A DNA stretch of 64,000 nt, taken from assembly GCA_037954325.1 (NCBI GenBank), contig JBBMNZ010000007.1, positions 8,115,001 through 8,179,000 of the forward strand. The letters run 5' to 3'. How positions within the stretch are numbered: position 1 is the stretch's first letter; each line of letters starts with the position of its first letter. This document shows, one piece after another, positions 47,691 through 60,314 of this stretch. The notes beneath the pieces are model-generated. The model worked only from the letters and a program-made list of their open reading frames with translations, did not search any database and was not told where the DNA came from. The DNA is from Fistularia commersonii (lineage: Eukaryota; Chordata; Actinopteri; Syngnathiformes; Fistulariidae). Made by a program: the position numbers and the translations under genes.

Positions 47691-48250
47691 AAAGAATCAA
47701 AACAGAGAAACGAAAATTCCTCTAGTTCTGTGGAACCAGAGGTTTGCATGAGCCAGATCTTCTCTGGATTCAAAACTTTTCTAGAACCAGAGCTTCTCTA
47801 GAATCTGTACTTTTGAAGAAAACACAACTTTTATACAACCAGAATGTCTCTTGAACCTGAAGTTTGAAAGAACCAGAATTTTTATCCAACCAGAACCTTT
47901 CTAGATCTAGAACTTCTCTAAAACCAAAACTTTTCTAGAACCAAAACATCTCTAAAATTTCAACTTCTGCAGAACCAGAGGTTTTCATGAGCCGGATCTT
48001 CTCTGGAATCAAAACTGTTCTGGAACCAGAGCTCCTCTTAAACCTGTACTTTTGAAGAAACTACAGCTTTTACGCAGCCAGAATTTCTCTTGAACCTGAA
48101 CTTTGACAGAACCAGAATTTTTCCTCCAACCAGAACCTTTCTAGATCTAGAACTTCTCTAGAACCAAAAATGTTCTAGAAACAGAACTTCCCTAGAATTT
48201 GAACTTTTAAAGGACCAGAACTTTTCCGGCAACAGATCTTCTCTAAAAAC
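47690..48250. repeat. Degenerate AGAACC / TTCTAGAA repeat field upstream of epha2
   Basis: About 560 bases of degenerate, roughly 20-25-base repeats alternating AGAACCAGAA and CTTTTCTAGAA. They create many copies of TTCnnGAA (TTCTAGAA, TTCTCTAGAA). A longer period is visible: the segment at about 47735-47900 recurs at about 47980-48140 with substitutions. It lies 350-900 bases upstream of the epha2 start. No coding. Confidence 0.75.
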
Positions 48251-48640
48251 AGGAGATGCCACATGCCCCAGTCTAGAATGTTCTCCTCAGTTGATCCAAC
48301 GGGTTGGAGCTGCAGATGCGGCTCCGACCCATTGGATCAACCGTCCCTCATTGAATCATCTGGAAGTATCAGTTGACCTCCAGTCCCTGGAAGTGTAAAT
48401 GATTATCTTCATTCCCACCCGAGTCTGAAGCCCATCATAGAGAGGTGAAGACCATTCCACCATCTTCTCCCGGACCTGTGGAGGTTCGCGGTGGTCCAGA
48501 GGCTTCTTCAGATGAGGAGGACTCTGGGAGGGTTTTGATGTGAAATATCTTCAGGGAGGACAACCAAGTCCAGATGTTTCAATGAGACTGGACCATCTCG
48601 CACAGAAGGATGTGTGATGATACACTGGATCACCTCCAGC

Positions 48641-48675
<35 letters not shown>

Positions 48676-49864
48676 ATGGCGGCTCATGAGAGGTTCATGA
48701 AGAAGGTTTCTCAGAGAACAGATGGAAACAAAGGAGCTTAAAGTCCCTTCTTCTTCAGGACGTTGGCTCTTTGAGTGTGGATGCTTGGACACGTGGGCTG
48801 AAGGTGCACGTGGGCCTGCAGATCTTCACCATAATGTTCTCCCGTGTCTGGGCTTCAGTCCTGGTAACCGATGAAGGAGTGTTTAAGTTCAGCCTCTTCT
48901 GACCATCTTCTGGCTGATTGCCTGGGTCCTTCACGCCCAGGACTTGTCTTTCCCACGGCTACTGAAGGAGGGGTCAAGTGGGGGTGGAGGTCTGGAATGA
49001 ATACATGACTACTAATGAGAAGGCCCAGGGAGGACTTCACAATGTGGGTATGAATATGTCACCGCAGAGAAGATCCAACAATGGGGTCACCTAGCAACTC
49101 TTATCTGGAGGAATTTCAGAGTCAAGTCCTCTCGTGTTCTCGGAGAGGAGAACCCTCAGACGGAGAACGTCAGATGGACGGCCCGACAAAGACCCCCCCG
49201 AACGTCTGAAGATCCCGCGCCGATTTCTCCGCAGCTGCCATGTTTGGACGTTAATCATTCTTCTGACGGCCGGACGAGACGGATCGACGAGTTAAGTGTG
49301 GGTTGAAGGATGAGTCCGTGACCTTCACAGGACCTTCAGAGGACCTCCATCTGACGGATGGAGTATGTGAACGCTCGGGTTACAGACGATGGCAGATGAT
49401 GGGTTTCACCGTGGAGATGCAGGACACATCCACACACACACACACACACACAAGTAGATGTAATGTGGAGTAGATGTTTGACGGGCGCGGAGGGACGTCC
49501 GAGCCGAGTCTCTTGAACTGGACTTGATGGTTCTGCTTCAGGGGGACGTCCTCTGCCCTCAGATGTTCTGAGATGTTCTTCACTCACAGTGCAGGAAAGA
49601 TGTGCTACTTTTGAGGGACACCTGATGGAGATCTGATGGAGGAGACCTCCACTATGGGACTGACGTTTCTTCCTCTACCTCCTCCTCCTCCTCCTTCTGC
49701 CCCAGAGAAGCTGTCAGGGTCAAAGGTTACCTCCCTCTTCAACACACACACATGCAAATGCCTTCATGACAATAGGAGGCTGCTTTGATTCCCAGAGCAG
49801 AGCATGGAGCTGCTGTCCTGCTGGAGACACCACCGCAGCCCCTCTTCCATCTCCACCTCTACCA

Positions 49865-49914
<50 letters not shown>

Positions 49915-50005
49915 ACAGACACCATCCTCAGAGGTTGATGACATAAAGGTGCTTCAAGGAGAAGGCTGTAGATGTTTGTGAGTCAGTGAACAAGGTCCAG
50001 AGCTG

Positions 50006-50040
<35 letters not shown>

Positions 50041-51019
50041 AGCGTATTGAAGTTTTGTCTGAAGCTAACATCAAATGCACCTCCGGGTTCAGCCCACCTT
50101 CTCGCCCCGAAGCCCCATCAGACCAATAACTGGTATCTGCTTGTGGAATCCAGGCACTCGGCCGGAGGTTCACCTCTGAGGCAGGAACCTTCAGAAAGCT
50201 TCAAAGTAGAAAGGATCAGAGATAAAATGCCTGTAGACACTTTGAATAACTTCAAATCAAAAGACCTCAGCTGTGGATTTACCTCCAAGAAGAAGGAGGA
50301 GGAGGAGGACAACAGACTCCTTAAGTCCCAGGATGTAGATTTTCAGTTCTTCAAACCAGCGCACGAAGGAATCTGGTCATCTGATACCAGTTTCTGCTGC
50401 AAACACCATCAGGTCTTTGCTTCTTCCAGATGTCACAATCTTCAGATGTTCAGATGAATCTTCTGATTCCTGTTCTCTGATGTGAGATGAGGAGATGAAG
50501 ACAGGAAGCTCCTTGAGGAGCTGAGGAACTCCTTCTATCGTTTTCATTTCAGATCCACGGAGCCAACCAGGTGGTGTCTGGGTTCCTCTCCAGGAGGACC
50601 GAGGTTGGGACTCGCCGTGTGGAGACGGACCTTCTGCCTCCATCAGAACACAGCATGTGGCTGTGTCGGCTGGAGAACATCTCTGCGGCGTAACGGTGTC
50701 AGGAACCAAACAAAACAAGTTCTGACAAGCCTTCATCTGGGGGAGGCTGGAGATGTGTGGGGAAGCTAAAAGCGCACCAGGCGGAGGCTTTCGGAGAAAA
50801 GCGTAGAGAACAGGGAGAACCTTCAGGGAGAAGAACCGCCGAGCTCGGCTGGGAGATTTCCAACATGGCCGCCGTTGGTTGTTCACCAGCAACCGGCGAG
50901 ATGTTTATTCAGGGTCAGTGGAGAGCCGTCTGGTGGGGGGTTCCACTGAGGACCAGGGTTGGAGGTGACGGAGGTGACGGGGCAGGGCCCAATGAAGGGG
51001 ACAGCACACACCAATATGC

Positions 51020-51064
<45 letters not shown>

Positions 51065-51168
51065 TGTGTGTGTGTGTATGTGTGTTCAGCTTGACAAAGT
51101 CTGACTCGTGGGCTGAACAAAGGGGAGGAAGGAAGCAAGAGCACAACGCCTGGGGGGTGGGGCGGACG

Positions 51169-51202
<34 letters not shown>

Positions 51203-51453
51203 AAACGCACACACACAAACTTAAACACACACACAAACTTAAACACCCACATTGGCCCTCATGTGTGTGTCCCGTTTCTCAGCTCTGAAGGTGTTGCAGT
51301 GACAGCTGGGCTCGCAGCACACACACACACACACACATACACACACACACACGCACGCACACACACATACACTCTTTCTCACACACACACAAAAGATGGT
51401 CCATCCTGTTTACGGTTCACAGTAGTCAGCCAACCTGGGAGGGCTATGTGTTT

Positions 51454-51493
<40 letters not shown>

Positions 51494-52124
51494 TGTGGGT
51501 GATTACAATTCAGTAAGCATAAAAATTAGAATTTCCAACATGGATTTCCATGGATCTGCATGGATGGACTTGCAGATCCTGGATGGACTTCATCTGAGCT
51601 GACTTGACTGACAGTCATTCTCTGGAGAAGCATTACATCATCACAGTTCCTTCTCTGAACAAGGGTAACCTGAAACCAGAAGTTCTGGGAACGTGACTTC
51701 TATTTTGAAGAAATGAGAGCCTTCATCCTCTGCTTCCTCTCCTGTCCCTCTGAACATCTGAGCAGGTGGTGAAGTCTATCTGGACAGAAGAAGCCACGCT
51801 GGAAGCCTGGAGTTGCAAAAACAGGACCAGAAGGTGTGACTGGCAGTGTGGTCCACAACAAACCCATCATGGAGGCCCGAAGAACACCTGTTCTATGCGG
51901 AGGGTCCGTCTTCACGGTCCCACGTCAGCGGGCAGCTGAGCAGCTCCTCCACGACTCTTCCTCCTGTGGTGCACTCAGCTGTTCGTGAAGCCCAGAACCT
52001 GGCCTGACGTGAAGGTGGCATCAGAAGATCCAGGTCCGGACGGAAGAAGGAGGAATCTAAAAGGGGAACTGGGAGGCTTCGGACTTGAGTCTCCATACTA
52101 GATGACGCACCGCCCCCTGGTGGA
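48251..52124. other. Intergenic region rich in CA/GT microsatellites
   Basis: (CA)n/(GT)n tracts at about 48643-48672, 49431-49452, 49871-49912, 50006-50033, 51023-51081, 51170-51253 (with CACAAACTTAAA variants), 51318-51392 and 51459-51500. No exon was recognised; the larger frames are repeat shadows. Confidence 0.8.
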
Positions 52125-52560
52125 GGGGTAACAAAAATTGTCCCCAAATTTTACGTTCTTTAGAAGCAATTTTGGATTATATAAAAAACCCTTAAAACTT
52201 ATGGAAAAATTCCAAAACAAAAAAATGTACTGTTTTATGACTGATATTCCTCTAGATCCACCGAGTTAAATGCATATCGTATTCACCTTGCTATTTATTT
52301 ATATATTATTGTTTCTATTATTATGTTATTATTTTCTAGACTTAAACCTTTCTTATAGGCCTTTAATCCTGTTTACTCTTACGGTAAATTGACTGCATAC
52401 AAAATGAATGTCCATATGTCCTTATGTTTCCTCATGCCCGTTTATATCATTGACATTCGATTCTATTTAGCCATGTTTGTGTTTACATATGTATTGTCTG
52501 TTTATACTACATGTGCTCATTAACAATTTAAAAATATGAAAAAATAAAAAATAAAAAACC
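52125..52560 (+). mobile_element. L1-like LINE 3' UTR, second copy
   Basis: Shares with the 20640-21290 element the ordered landmarks TTTATGACTGATATTCCT, AGATCCACCGAGTTAAAT, CTTATAGGCCTTTAATC and GACATTCGATTCTATTTAG, ending in an A-rich tail at about 52530-52558. Only the non-coding end is present, consistent with 5' truncation. Confidence 0.75.
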
Positions 52561-52763
52561 GTCAGGAGGCGGGCCGGGTCACGTGACTCCAGTGGGCGGG
52601 GCCAGTGACGTCATGCGGGTCTGCTCGGAGCAGGTCCGGCTCCGGTTCGAACTTCTCGCCTCTCCGCGCCGCCTCCTCACCGGAAGCAGCGGGGCACGCA
52701 GGCCGGAAGTGCAGTGTGACGGCAGACGTTAGCAGGTGGAGACGGTTCTCTTCCCTCTTCCGG
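52561..52763 (+). promoter_or_regulatory. CpG-rich promoter and non-coding first exon, probably of h6pd
   Basis: Begins directly after the L1-like tail. Contains CACGTG (about 52579), a GC box GGGCGGGG (about 52594), TGACGTCA (about 52606) and CCGGAAGT (ETS-type, about 52702), then CTCTTCCG followed by GTAAGA, a strong donor (exon end at about 52762). An acceptor CTCTCCCAG at about 55372-55380 precedes the h6pd start exon. I infer a 5' UTR exon here splicing over about 2.6 kb to h6pd. No transcript evidence. Confidence 0.5.
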
Positions 52764-53222
52764 TAAGAGAACGGGAGGCACAACTACTCACCATTACTAA
52801 TAGAACTACTACAACAACTACTACTAGTAGAAGTACATCTGCGAGTACTGCTATTACTAGTAATACTACTAAGCAATCAGACATGAACGAGAACGAGCGG
52901 TCGCGAGTCGCGGTGACGTCACCGGCAATCCGGTCAGCTCATTGGCCGGTGAGCAGCTGACGCTCCACCGGAAGCAGCCCGCGACAGGTGCGGCCTCCTC
53001 AGCCTGGAGGTGGGAGGACTTCCGGGTTGTTCTTGCTCAGGTACACAAACACCTGCAACTCCACCTGAAGCTCCAAGGCCAGCAGTCACACACACACACA
53101 CACACACACACGTTTGAACTTAGTAAACCTCTTAAGAAGATGAAGATTGAGATCCTAACTGGACTCCACTGTCAAGGTATGTGATCTCTGTTTCCACAGG
53201 TGTGTGTGTGTGTGCGTGTGCG

Positions 53223-53261
<39 letters not shown>

Positions 53262-55405
53262 ATGTTTGTATATATGTATGTATGTATGTATGCATGTATG
53301 TATATATGTATGTATGTATGTGTGTATGTATATATGTATGTATGTATGTTTATATGTATGTATATATGTGTGTATGTATATATGTATGTATGTATGTTTA
53401 TATGTATATATGTGTGTATGTATATATGTATGTATGTATGTATGTATGTTTATATGTATATATGTGTGTATGTATGTATGTATGTCTTTCAAATGGTTTC
53501 ATCTGGTAAGCACTGCACATACCACACATACACACTCAAAACGTTGTCCATCCTGTTTATGGATGTCAGTAGTGAAGTAACAGCCTTGTAGGGCTCTGCA
53601 TTGTGTGTGTGTGTGTGTGTGTTTGTGTTAGTTAATGAGTAATGAGAACGGGAGCAGGCCTGATGGTCTGCTTATGAGACTGAACCCTGACAGGACCAGG
53701 ACCTCAGTAGAAGGTTGTCTGCTGGTCCTGCTGGACAGGGATCGGTGTGAGGGAGGGGTGGAGGAGAGGCAGACCTTCTCCAGATTGTTGCGTAATGGCT
53801 GATCTTCTCCGCTGGTTGAGGGTTGAGGCCCGGGGCGTCATGTGTTTGGGGGTTTAGACCGACGTTTAACGGTTGATCTTATCACCTGTTCATCTGAGGA
53901 GGCCTGGAGCCAAAGATTAGCATGAGCTGTAACCTCAGCGGGCACAAAATACCACAATGATGCAAGAGGTGATGACTGGAATCCAGATTGGACTGGAGAC
54001 GTGTACTTCCTGAGAGGGTTGGGGGTCAAACTGCTGGTCCTGCTGGTCCTGCTGGTTGTGCCTCCTGCTCAGGATAAACCCTGGAGCCACCAGCTAGTTC
54101 CTGCTGTGTGATTTGTCACTGTGCAAACACAGATCCTGGTGGTTCAAAGGGCGGTGTGTTTGTCATGAACTTTGAAGACTCCTGTCCAGGGGTCTGTTTG
54201 GGTTCAGACCGAACCTTGATGGTTCTGGATCTACTCCATGACCCACTTGGGTTCTTCCAGAGAAGATGAAGGCAGGACTGCCTCTTTAGGTGTCTGTCTT
54301 TTCTGTCAGGTTAGATGTTTCTCCTGGCATCGGACTTAAATAAAGCGCTACCGGAGATTCTCTGAAGGTCATGGGATCGATGAGGATGGAAACCCCAGGG
54401 TGTTGAACCTTCTAGTGGTTTTTTCTGATTTCCACCGCGGAAATTCCCATCTTGCCTCACGGAGCTCCATCAATAAGTGGCCTGTTTTTTTCCGAACTCG
54501 ATCAACAGCGGGACGATTGTAGCCGAGGCTGGAAGCCCCAAAGCAAAGTGCAAAGTCTACGTCGCCGCTCCGCTCTGCCCCAGTGATCCAGATCCTCCGC
54601 TCCGCTCCGCACCTCCGGCCAGCACAGCTGAGGACCATCTCCGACCCCGGGTAGGTTCCGGTCCATCTCAGGACTTGTGGTTCTCGGACCGTGCCCGAGT
54701 TTGGGTTTTAGATCGGATTCGACGAGAGGACCTGTTCTTTGTTCTTCTATCTGCCGAAGCTCCAAACCATCTGGAGGCGGGAGAAACAATGGATGAGACT
54801 CCGTGGAAGGGAAGGTTAGATCTGCTGTGGTTATCGGTGATTTTCTGTGGAGGGGCCTGCTGAACGAGGGAGAAAAGTTGCTCCTTTGCAGTTGACGCAG
54901 GTTTCGGTTGGTCTGCGGACCTGGACCTGGACCTGGAACTACCGACAAGAGATTCGTCTCATCTGGTTCAAAGTGTCATTTGTTCCAGGAGGGCGGAGGA
55001 CAAGTGTTTGCCTCCTATCAATGTTTATTTAATGAGAATGAAGACAAAGCAGAGGAGAAACCAGGAGGTCGGACCTCATGCCAGGTGGTTCAGCCAACTA
55101 GACACCAGTTCCACGGTGGGTTGAGATGTTCTCCTCGCTCTGTGGGCCGTCACCTGTCTGGCTGAACCCTGCATGAAGTCAGAGTCCGCCTGCCTGACTG
55201 ACTGACTGACTGCCTGCTGCTGATGTTTTTTTTTTGTTTCAGTGGTTAGCAGTTAGCCATTAGCCTGGCTGCTGACTTTTCACAAAGTAACAGAATTCTA
55301 TACGTGAACGATGTGACGAGTTGTGTGTCCACCTCCTGCTGGTGGAAGCCAGACCCTCATCTGGTCTTCTCCTCTCCCAGGGCTCAAACGTTTTTGGACC
55401 GCAGG
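52764..55405 (+). other. Presumed h6pd intron 1: CRE palindrome and ATGT microsatellite
   Basis: A second GC-rich block (52890-53030) holds CGGTGACGTCACCG (52911-52924) and ATTGG (52941-52945). A (CA)n tract lies at about 53087-53112, and a 280-base ATGT/ATAT/GTAT microsatellite at about 53201-53485. A short (GACT)n run lies at about 55191-55210. No coding exon was seen. Confidence 0.5.
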
Positions 55406-58030
55406 ATGTCGGTGACCCTGCTGCTGCTGATGGTGGCCTTGTGGCCCGGCGGAGGACTCGGGGAGGATGGCGCCCACGGGCCGAGAGCAAGCCACGTGTC
55501 CGTGGTGATCATAGGAGGAACCGGCGACTTGGCTCGAAAGTACCTTTGGCAGGGTTTCTTTGACTTATATGCTAAGCATGTCGGCGGCGGGAACACCTTC
55601 TCCTTCTATGCCGGTGGGCTGTCTCCTGCAGCAGAGGCCACGCCGGTACTCTTTGAGATCCTCAAGGCCGTGTCCTGCTCCGAGGATCTGTCTCCGGAGA
55701 GATGCGCGCTGCTCAGGGAGCAGTTCCTGAGGCTCTCGGAGTACCGTCAACTGAAGGCCCCAGAGGACTACAAAGATCTGGCCGACCACATTGACAACCA
55801 GCTCCGAGAGGAAGGGATGAAGGAAGCCGGGAGGCTGTTCTACCTCTCGGTGCCCGCGTTCACGTACGCAGACATCGCTAGTAAAATCAATGGCAGCTGC
55901 AGACCCGGTGGCGGGGCCTGGCTCCGGGTGGTGCTGGAGAAACCTTTCGGACACGACCTCCACAGCGCTCAAGTGCTCTCATCCCAGCTGGACCTCTCCT
56001 TGAAGGAGGAGGAGATGTTCCGAATTGACCACTACCTGGGGAAGCCGGTGAGGGAATGCGACGATGTGCAGCGTAACTGGAACCCTCGTCCTGACGTGCG
56101 TGGTTTCATGTCATGTTCTCTTGTCTTTTTGAAGGTGGTTTCAGGGATTCTACCGTTCAGGATGAGAAACCAGAAGTTTCTGGATCCCATCTGGAACAAG
56201 CACCACATCGAGAGAATCGAGATCGTCGCCAAAGAGACTCTGGCAGTAAAAGGTGAGCGGAACGTGGACCTCAACTGCCCTTCAACTGCCCATCATCCCA
56301 AGGACCGTTTGTCTTCATGATGTCTCTGTGATTTGGCCCTTTAAGGTCGCCTGTCCTTCTACGACCAGTACGGGGTGATCAGAGATATGCTACAGAACCA
56401 CCTGACGGAGGTCATGACTCTGCTGACCATGAGGCTGCCCAAGAACCTGAGCAGCAGTGAAGAAGTTCTCCAGAACAAGCTGCAGATCCTCCGCTCATTG
56501 CTGCCTTTAGGGAAGAGCCAGGCGGTGATGGGCCAGTACCAGGCCTACAGAGCAGAGGTTCAGCAGGAGCTGAACAAAAGCCGAGACCACTTCAGTGCGA
56601 CGCCCACCTTCGCAGGTGAGGGTTCTCTCCGTTTCGGACTTTGACCAGCCGAAGTGTCCCGCTAACTTGCCGTTTGTGTTTCAGCGGTGCTGGCGCACAT
56701 GGATGACGCCCGGTACGACGGCGTGCCCATCCTGTTGATCTCAGGGAAGATGTTAGATGAACGGGAGGGATACGCTCGCGTCCTTTTCAAGAATGATGTT
56801 TTCTGTCTGGAGAAGACGGGCAGCGTTCACTGCAAGCCCAAACAGATCGTGTTCCACCTTGGCCACGGCGACCTCCGGCAGCCCGCTGTCCTCGTGAGCA
56901 AGAACCTCTTCCGGCCGGTTCTGGTCGGGGGCGAGTGGAAGGAGATGACCGAACCTTCACAGGTCGCCGTTCTGGGTTTACCGCTGTCAGACTACCACGT
57001 TCAGACACCCATCCAGAACGGAGAAGCTTATTCGGAGCTCATCTCTCAAATTTTTGTCGGAAGAAGAAATAGTTTCATCAGCACCGAAGTCCTGCTGGCC
57101 TCCTGGGCCCTGTGGACTCCCCTGCTCAGCAGCCTGGCCTACTCCTTCCCGCGCATCTACCCCGGGGGGGGCGACACCGGCGACCTGCTGGACCTCCGTC
57201 TGAAAGGGAAGGAGATCAGCTTCAGCAGCGAGGTGGTGATCATCAGCCCCGACCAAGCAGGCGTCGCCTCGGCGACCAATTTTCAAGGAACACGGGATAA
57301 ATATCGCAGCGCTGAGATGGTGTGTGCCTGGGCGGAGGAGCTGGTGGAGAAGCTGGCCACCGACATCCAGGAGGCCGCTGAGGCGGCGGTGCTCGAGGGC
57401 GGAGTTTTCCATCTCGCCCTCTCAGGCGGAGCTACACCCCTGGCTCTCTTCAACAGGTTAGCCCTGCACCACTTCTCCTTCCCCTGGAGGAACACCCACG
57501 TGTGGATGGTGGACGAGCGCTGCGTGCCGCCCGCCGACCTGGAGTCCAACTTCCGCAGCCTTCACGACCACCTGCTGCAGCACGTACGCCTTCCCTACTA
57601 CAACATCCACCCGATGCCGGTGCAGCTCCAGCAGCGTCTGTGCGTGGAGGAGGACGGGGCGGCTCTGCTCTACCAGAACGACATCAACAAGTGGGTCAAC
57701 GACTCGCGGTTCCACTATGTTCTGCTGGGAGTCGGCTACGACGGCCACACGGCCTCCCTGTTCCCCGGGGGGAAGCCGGACGGGCACGGGGAGAACCTGG
57801 TGGTGCTCACCGAGAGCCCCGTCAAGCCTCACCGTCGCCTCAGTCTGACCTTCTCGGCTATCAACCGCGCCCTCAGAGTCAGCGTCCTGGTGATGGGCAA
57901 AGGGAAACACGAGCTGGTCACCCAGCTGAGCCGCGTCAAGGACGATCCCAACAAGTGGCCGGTCACCGGGGTTCGGCCCGCCGGCGGACGGCTGGCCTGG
58001 TACATCGACTACGACGCTCTGCTGGGTTAG
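55406..58030 (+). CDS. h6pd: Hexose-6-phosphate dehydrogenase/6-phosphogluconolactonase, ER lumen, complete (4 coding exons)
   Basis: Bifunctional enzyme of the endoplasmic reticulum; it oxidises glucose-6-phosphate to the lactone and hydrolyses it, giving luminal NADPH for 11beta-HSD1. Exons: 55406-56047, 56135-56252, 56346-56615, 56685-58030, summing to 791 codons plus stop, the human length. The signal peptide MSVTLLLLMVALWPGGGLG is cleavable. Dehydrogenase half: nucleotide-binding GGTGDLARKYLW, EKPFGHDL, catalytic RIDHYLGKP, YGVIRDMLQNHLTEV. Lactonase half: FHLALSGGATPLALFNRL, WMVDERCVP, SNFRSLHDHLLQHV, NIHPMP, GVGYDGHTASLFPGG. AATAAA at 58671-58676 ends the transcript. The ATG at 55406 is preceded by an acceptor, so there is a 5' UTR exon upstream. 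All key motifs are intact. Confidence 0.97.
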
Positions 58031-59085
58031 TTTCTGACCCAGGACCGGGACCCGCCGCCGTCAGACCAGGGAGAACCGAGAACCCACGAACCTCATGAGA
58101 ACCGATGACTTGGGGCGGCAGATTCAGGCAGCGGAAGGTGAAGCCTCCTGATCCGTCGGCCGGTTCTGGGTTATCGGGTGCTGCACTTGCAGATGTTTCT
58201 ATACGAGGCGAGAAGACCTATATTTTTATTTCAGGTTAAAGAAGGAAAAGTCCAAAGCACTGCTGAGCTCTCCTTGGTCCAGATCTTCTACTTTATTTTT
58301 ACTGACTTTGTAAACTCTGGGGTTACATGTGTAATGGTGAAGGCCTCTTTTCTGAGGAACATTGACTGGATCACGGAGCACCAGGATGTGAGGGGGTTCC
58401 TTCCACCGGCTCTCCGGTGGAGATCAATAATCGGGTACTGATTAATGAAATTCTGTTTTTTACGGTGAACATTGTCTGATCCACCTCCGGTCAGACCTTC
58501 GGTGATGTTCTCCACATTCCAGCTGCAAACTATGATAGCTGTAACATCGCGGTTCTCCTTCCCGTGGAGGACCCGCCCTGAACGCAGCATCCTCCGTTCC
58601 CATTGGCTGATGCAGGGACGCCTTCGGCACCTGCCTGCTCCTCTGTTGACCCTGAGGGTCTGCGTGCCAAAATAAAAGATGATTTGGATGAGAAGTTGTT
58701 TCCTTTTTGTTTCCTATGAAATCCTCACAGTATCTCCTGTAATACTCGCACATCGTGACTCTTTCTATACTTGTACTGGGAAGTTCCTGCGAGGACTTCC
58801 CAGTGAGATCCAGCAGAACCGCTGTCTTTGTTAAAGTGAGCGAGGAGAAGGGACGGGCCGAGTCACGTCCTCCGGGTGTGAGGTTACCAGCCCACGTGGA
58901 ACCTTCATGAAGTCTTAATGCGATGGAGATTGTGTTTCCTGGTGCGACGGCCGGTCTCCCGTCTGCCTCTGCAGCCTGCTGGAGCACCAGAGGCCTCCCA
59001 GGACTGCGAGGAATCCTGCAAGGAGACCAACGAGTGTTACTCCTATGAAGACCCGCCTGTGGAGGTGCGGACGAAAGGTCCACAC
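58031..59085. other. h6pd 3' UTR, then unassigned
   Basis: The h6pd 3' UTR runs to the AATAAA at 58671. From about 58690 to 59085 there may be the remaining 3' exon(s) of the minus-strand membrane gene, but no frame is convincing. Confidence 0.4.
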
Positions 59086-59900
59086 CTGCGCTCAGGATGG
59101 AGGTGGCAGTCAGGAGAGCAGAGGTGTAGAACAGCTCAGGCGTGGTCTCCGCCTGGAAACACAATCAATGACTGTGGTGGTTCAAGTTCTCAAACCTCCA
59201 GCTGAAGGACCAGGATGAGGTTCTCACACAGGCGACAGCGCTCAGGGTCATGGCGGCGGTGCAGAGCCCGTGTCCGAAGGAGACCAGTCCAAAAAGGTGG
59301 TAGGAGGTCCACAGGCCCTGTGGGATCGGGTCCATCATGGTGAAGAGCACCGAGAAACCTGCAGGGTCCAACAGAGGACCTTCAGAGACGGGAGAGGGGG
59401 GTCTTCTGAACTGTGCTTCATGGATGTTCTGGAGCAGTGGGGGGCACCTGAAGCAATGAAGGACAAGGCGACGGCAGCCGCCAGGTTTCCAAGCAGAGGC
59501 TGCTGGCAGAATCTCCAGCTCTGAGGCCTGCGAACCCAGGAGAAGCCACTTTAACCCCCCTCCCCCCGCCTTCTAACACTGCGGTCCCCTCCGACCTGCT
59601 CACCTGCTCAGAACGTAGATCTGGGGAAGCAGAAGAACCACCGTGAAGACGGCGTTCACGATTTGACTGCAAACCAAAGGGAACACCAGGTGACGGAGGA
59701 GAACACAATCTGACTCAAATACCCGTCCTTCAGGAGACTCACAACTTCAGCCTGCGGCTCCTGGGGATCCTCCTGCTGCCCTGGAAGGCCATGAAGACCA
59801 GTAGGTAGAAGAACATGGACTTATGACAGCGTGAAGCTGCTCCGGTGGAAGAAGGAGTCCTTCAGCTCAGCGTGCTGCGCCGCTAAACAGACCTCCAGCA
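59086..59900 (-). CDS. Unrecognised multi-pass membrane protein, partial (at least 5 exons)
   Basis: Phase-compatible exons on minus: 59743-59819 (SMFFYLLVFMAFQGSRRIP), 59604-59666 (QIVNAVFTVVLLLPQIYVLS), 59448-59527 (PLLGNLAAAVALSFIAS), 59228-59358 (FSVLFTMMDPIPQGLWTS, YHLFGLVSFGHGLCTAAM, TLSAVAC) and 59086-59152 (AETTPELFYTSALL). Each has GT/AG sites and each encodes a hydrophobic stretch, so this is a polytopic membrane protein with about five or six helices in the part seen. Just upstream on this strand (to about 59900) the frame ESWVLLLE followed by GTCTGT could be a further exon across a 70-base intron; alternatively LKDSFFHRSSFTLS reads up to a stop and would mean a frameshift. I found neither the initiator nor the C-terminal exon. 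I do not recognise the family. It lies head-to-head with rbp7 and tail-to-tail with h6pd. Confidence 0.55.
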
Positions 59901-60174
59901 GGAGGACCCAGGACTCTGAACATGACACCCTCCCATTGTGCCAAAAAGGGGGGTGGGGGGGTTGACAGGCAGACAGGGAGTCACGGAGGCCGCGGGCCCA
60001 GTCATTTCAAAATGAACATTTCCATGTTCTTGTATGTCCTCATCTGCACTTCCTCCATGTGGCCTCCACTTCTCAGAGAAGGTGACGCCTCCATCCTCCT
60101 CCGGGCAGGAAGAGCAGTTTCCTTCTGTTAGCGAGAAACTCCGTCCTTCTCTGCAGATCCTCACCTTTGCTCCA

Positions 60175-60226
60175 CAAGCCTCTGCCTCACAAACCTCTGC
60201 CTCACAAACCTCTGCCTCACAAACCT
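60175..60226. repeat. 16-base tandem repeat upstream of rbp7
   Basis: Just over three copies of ACAAACCTCTGCCTCA, about 90-140 bases before the rbp7 ATG. Confidence 0.8.
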
Positions 60227-60314
60227 GTGCTCCACCCACCGTCTCCAGACCCGTCCACATCCACCGCTCGCCTCCGCACGCCCGCACAGTCAGGGACGCT
60301 CCAGAACATCCAAG

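Noticed and set aside
53172..53591. Overlapping 100-136-codon open frames on both strands (Met/Tyr/Cys/Val and His/Ile/Thr repeats)
   Set aside because: They are translations of an ATGT/ATAT microsatellite, open in several frames at once; no coding signal.
57458..57910. 150-codon minus-strand frame and the 199-codon plus frame at 57502-58098
   Set aside because: Shadows of the long h6pd exon 56685-58030.
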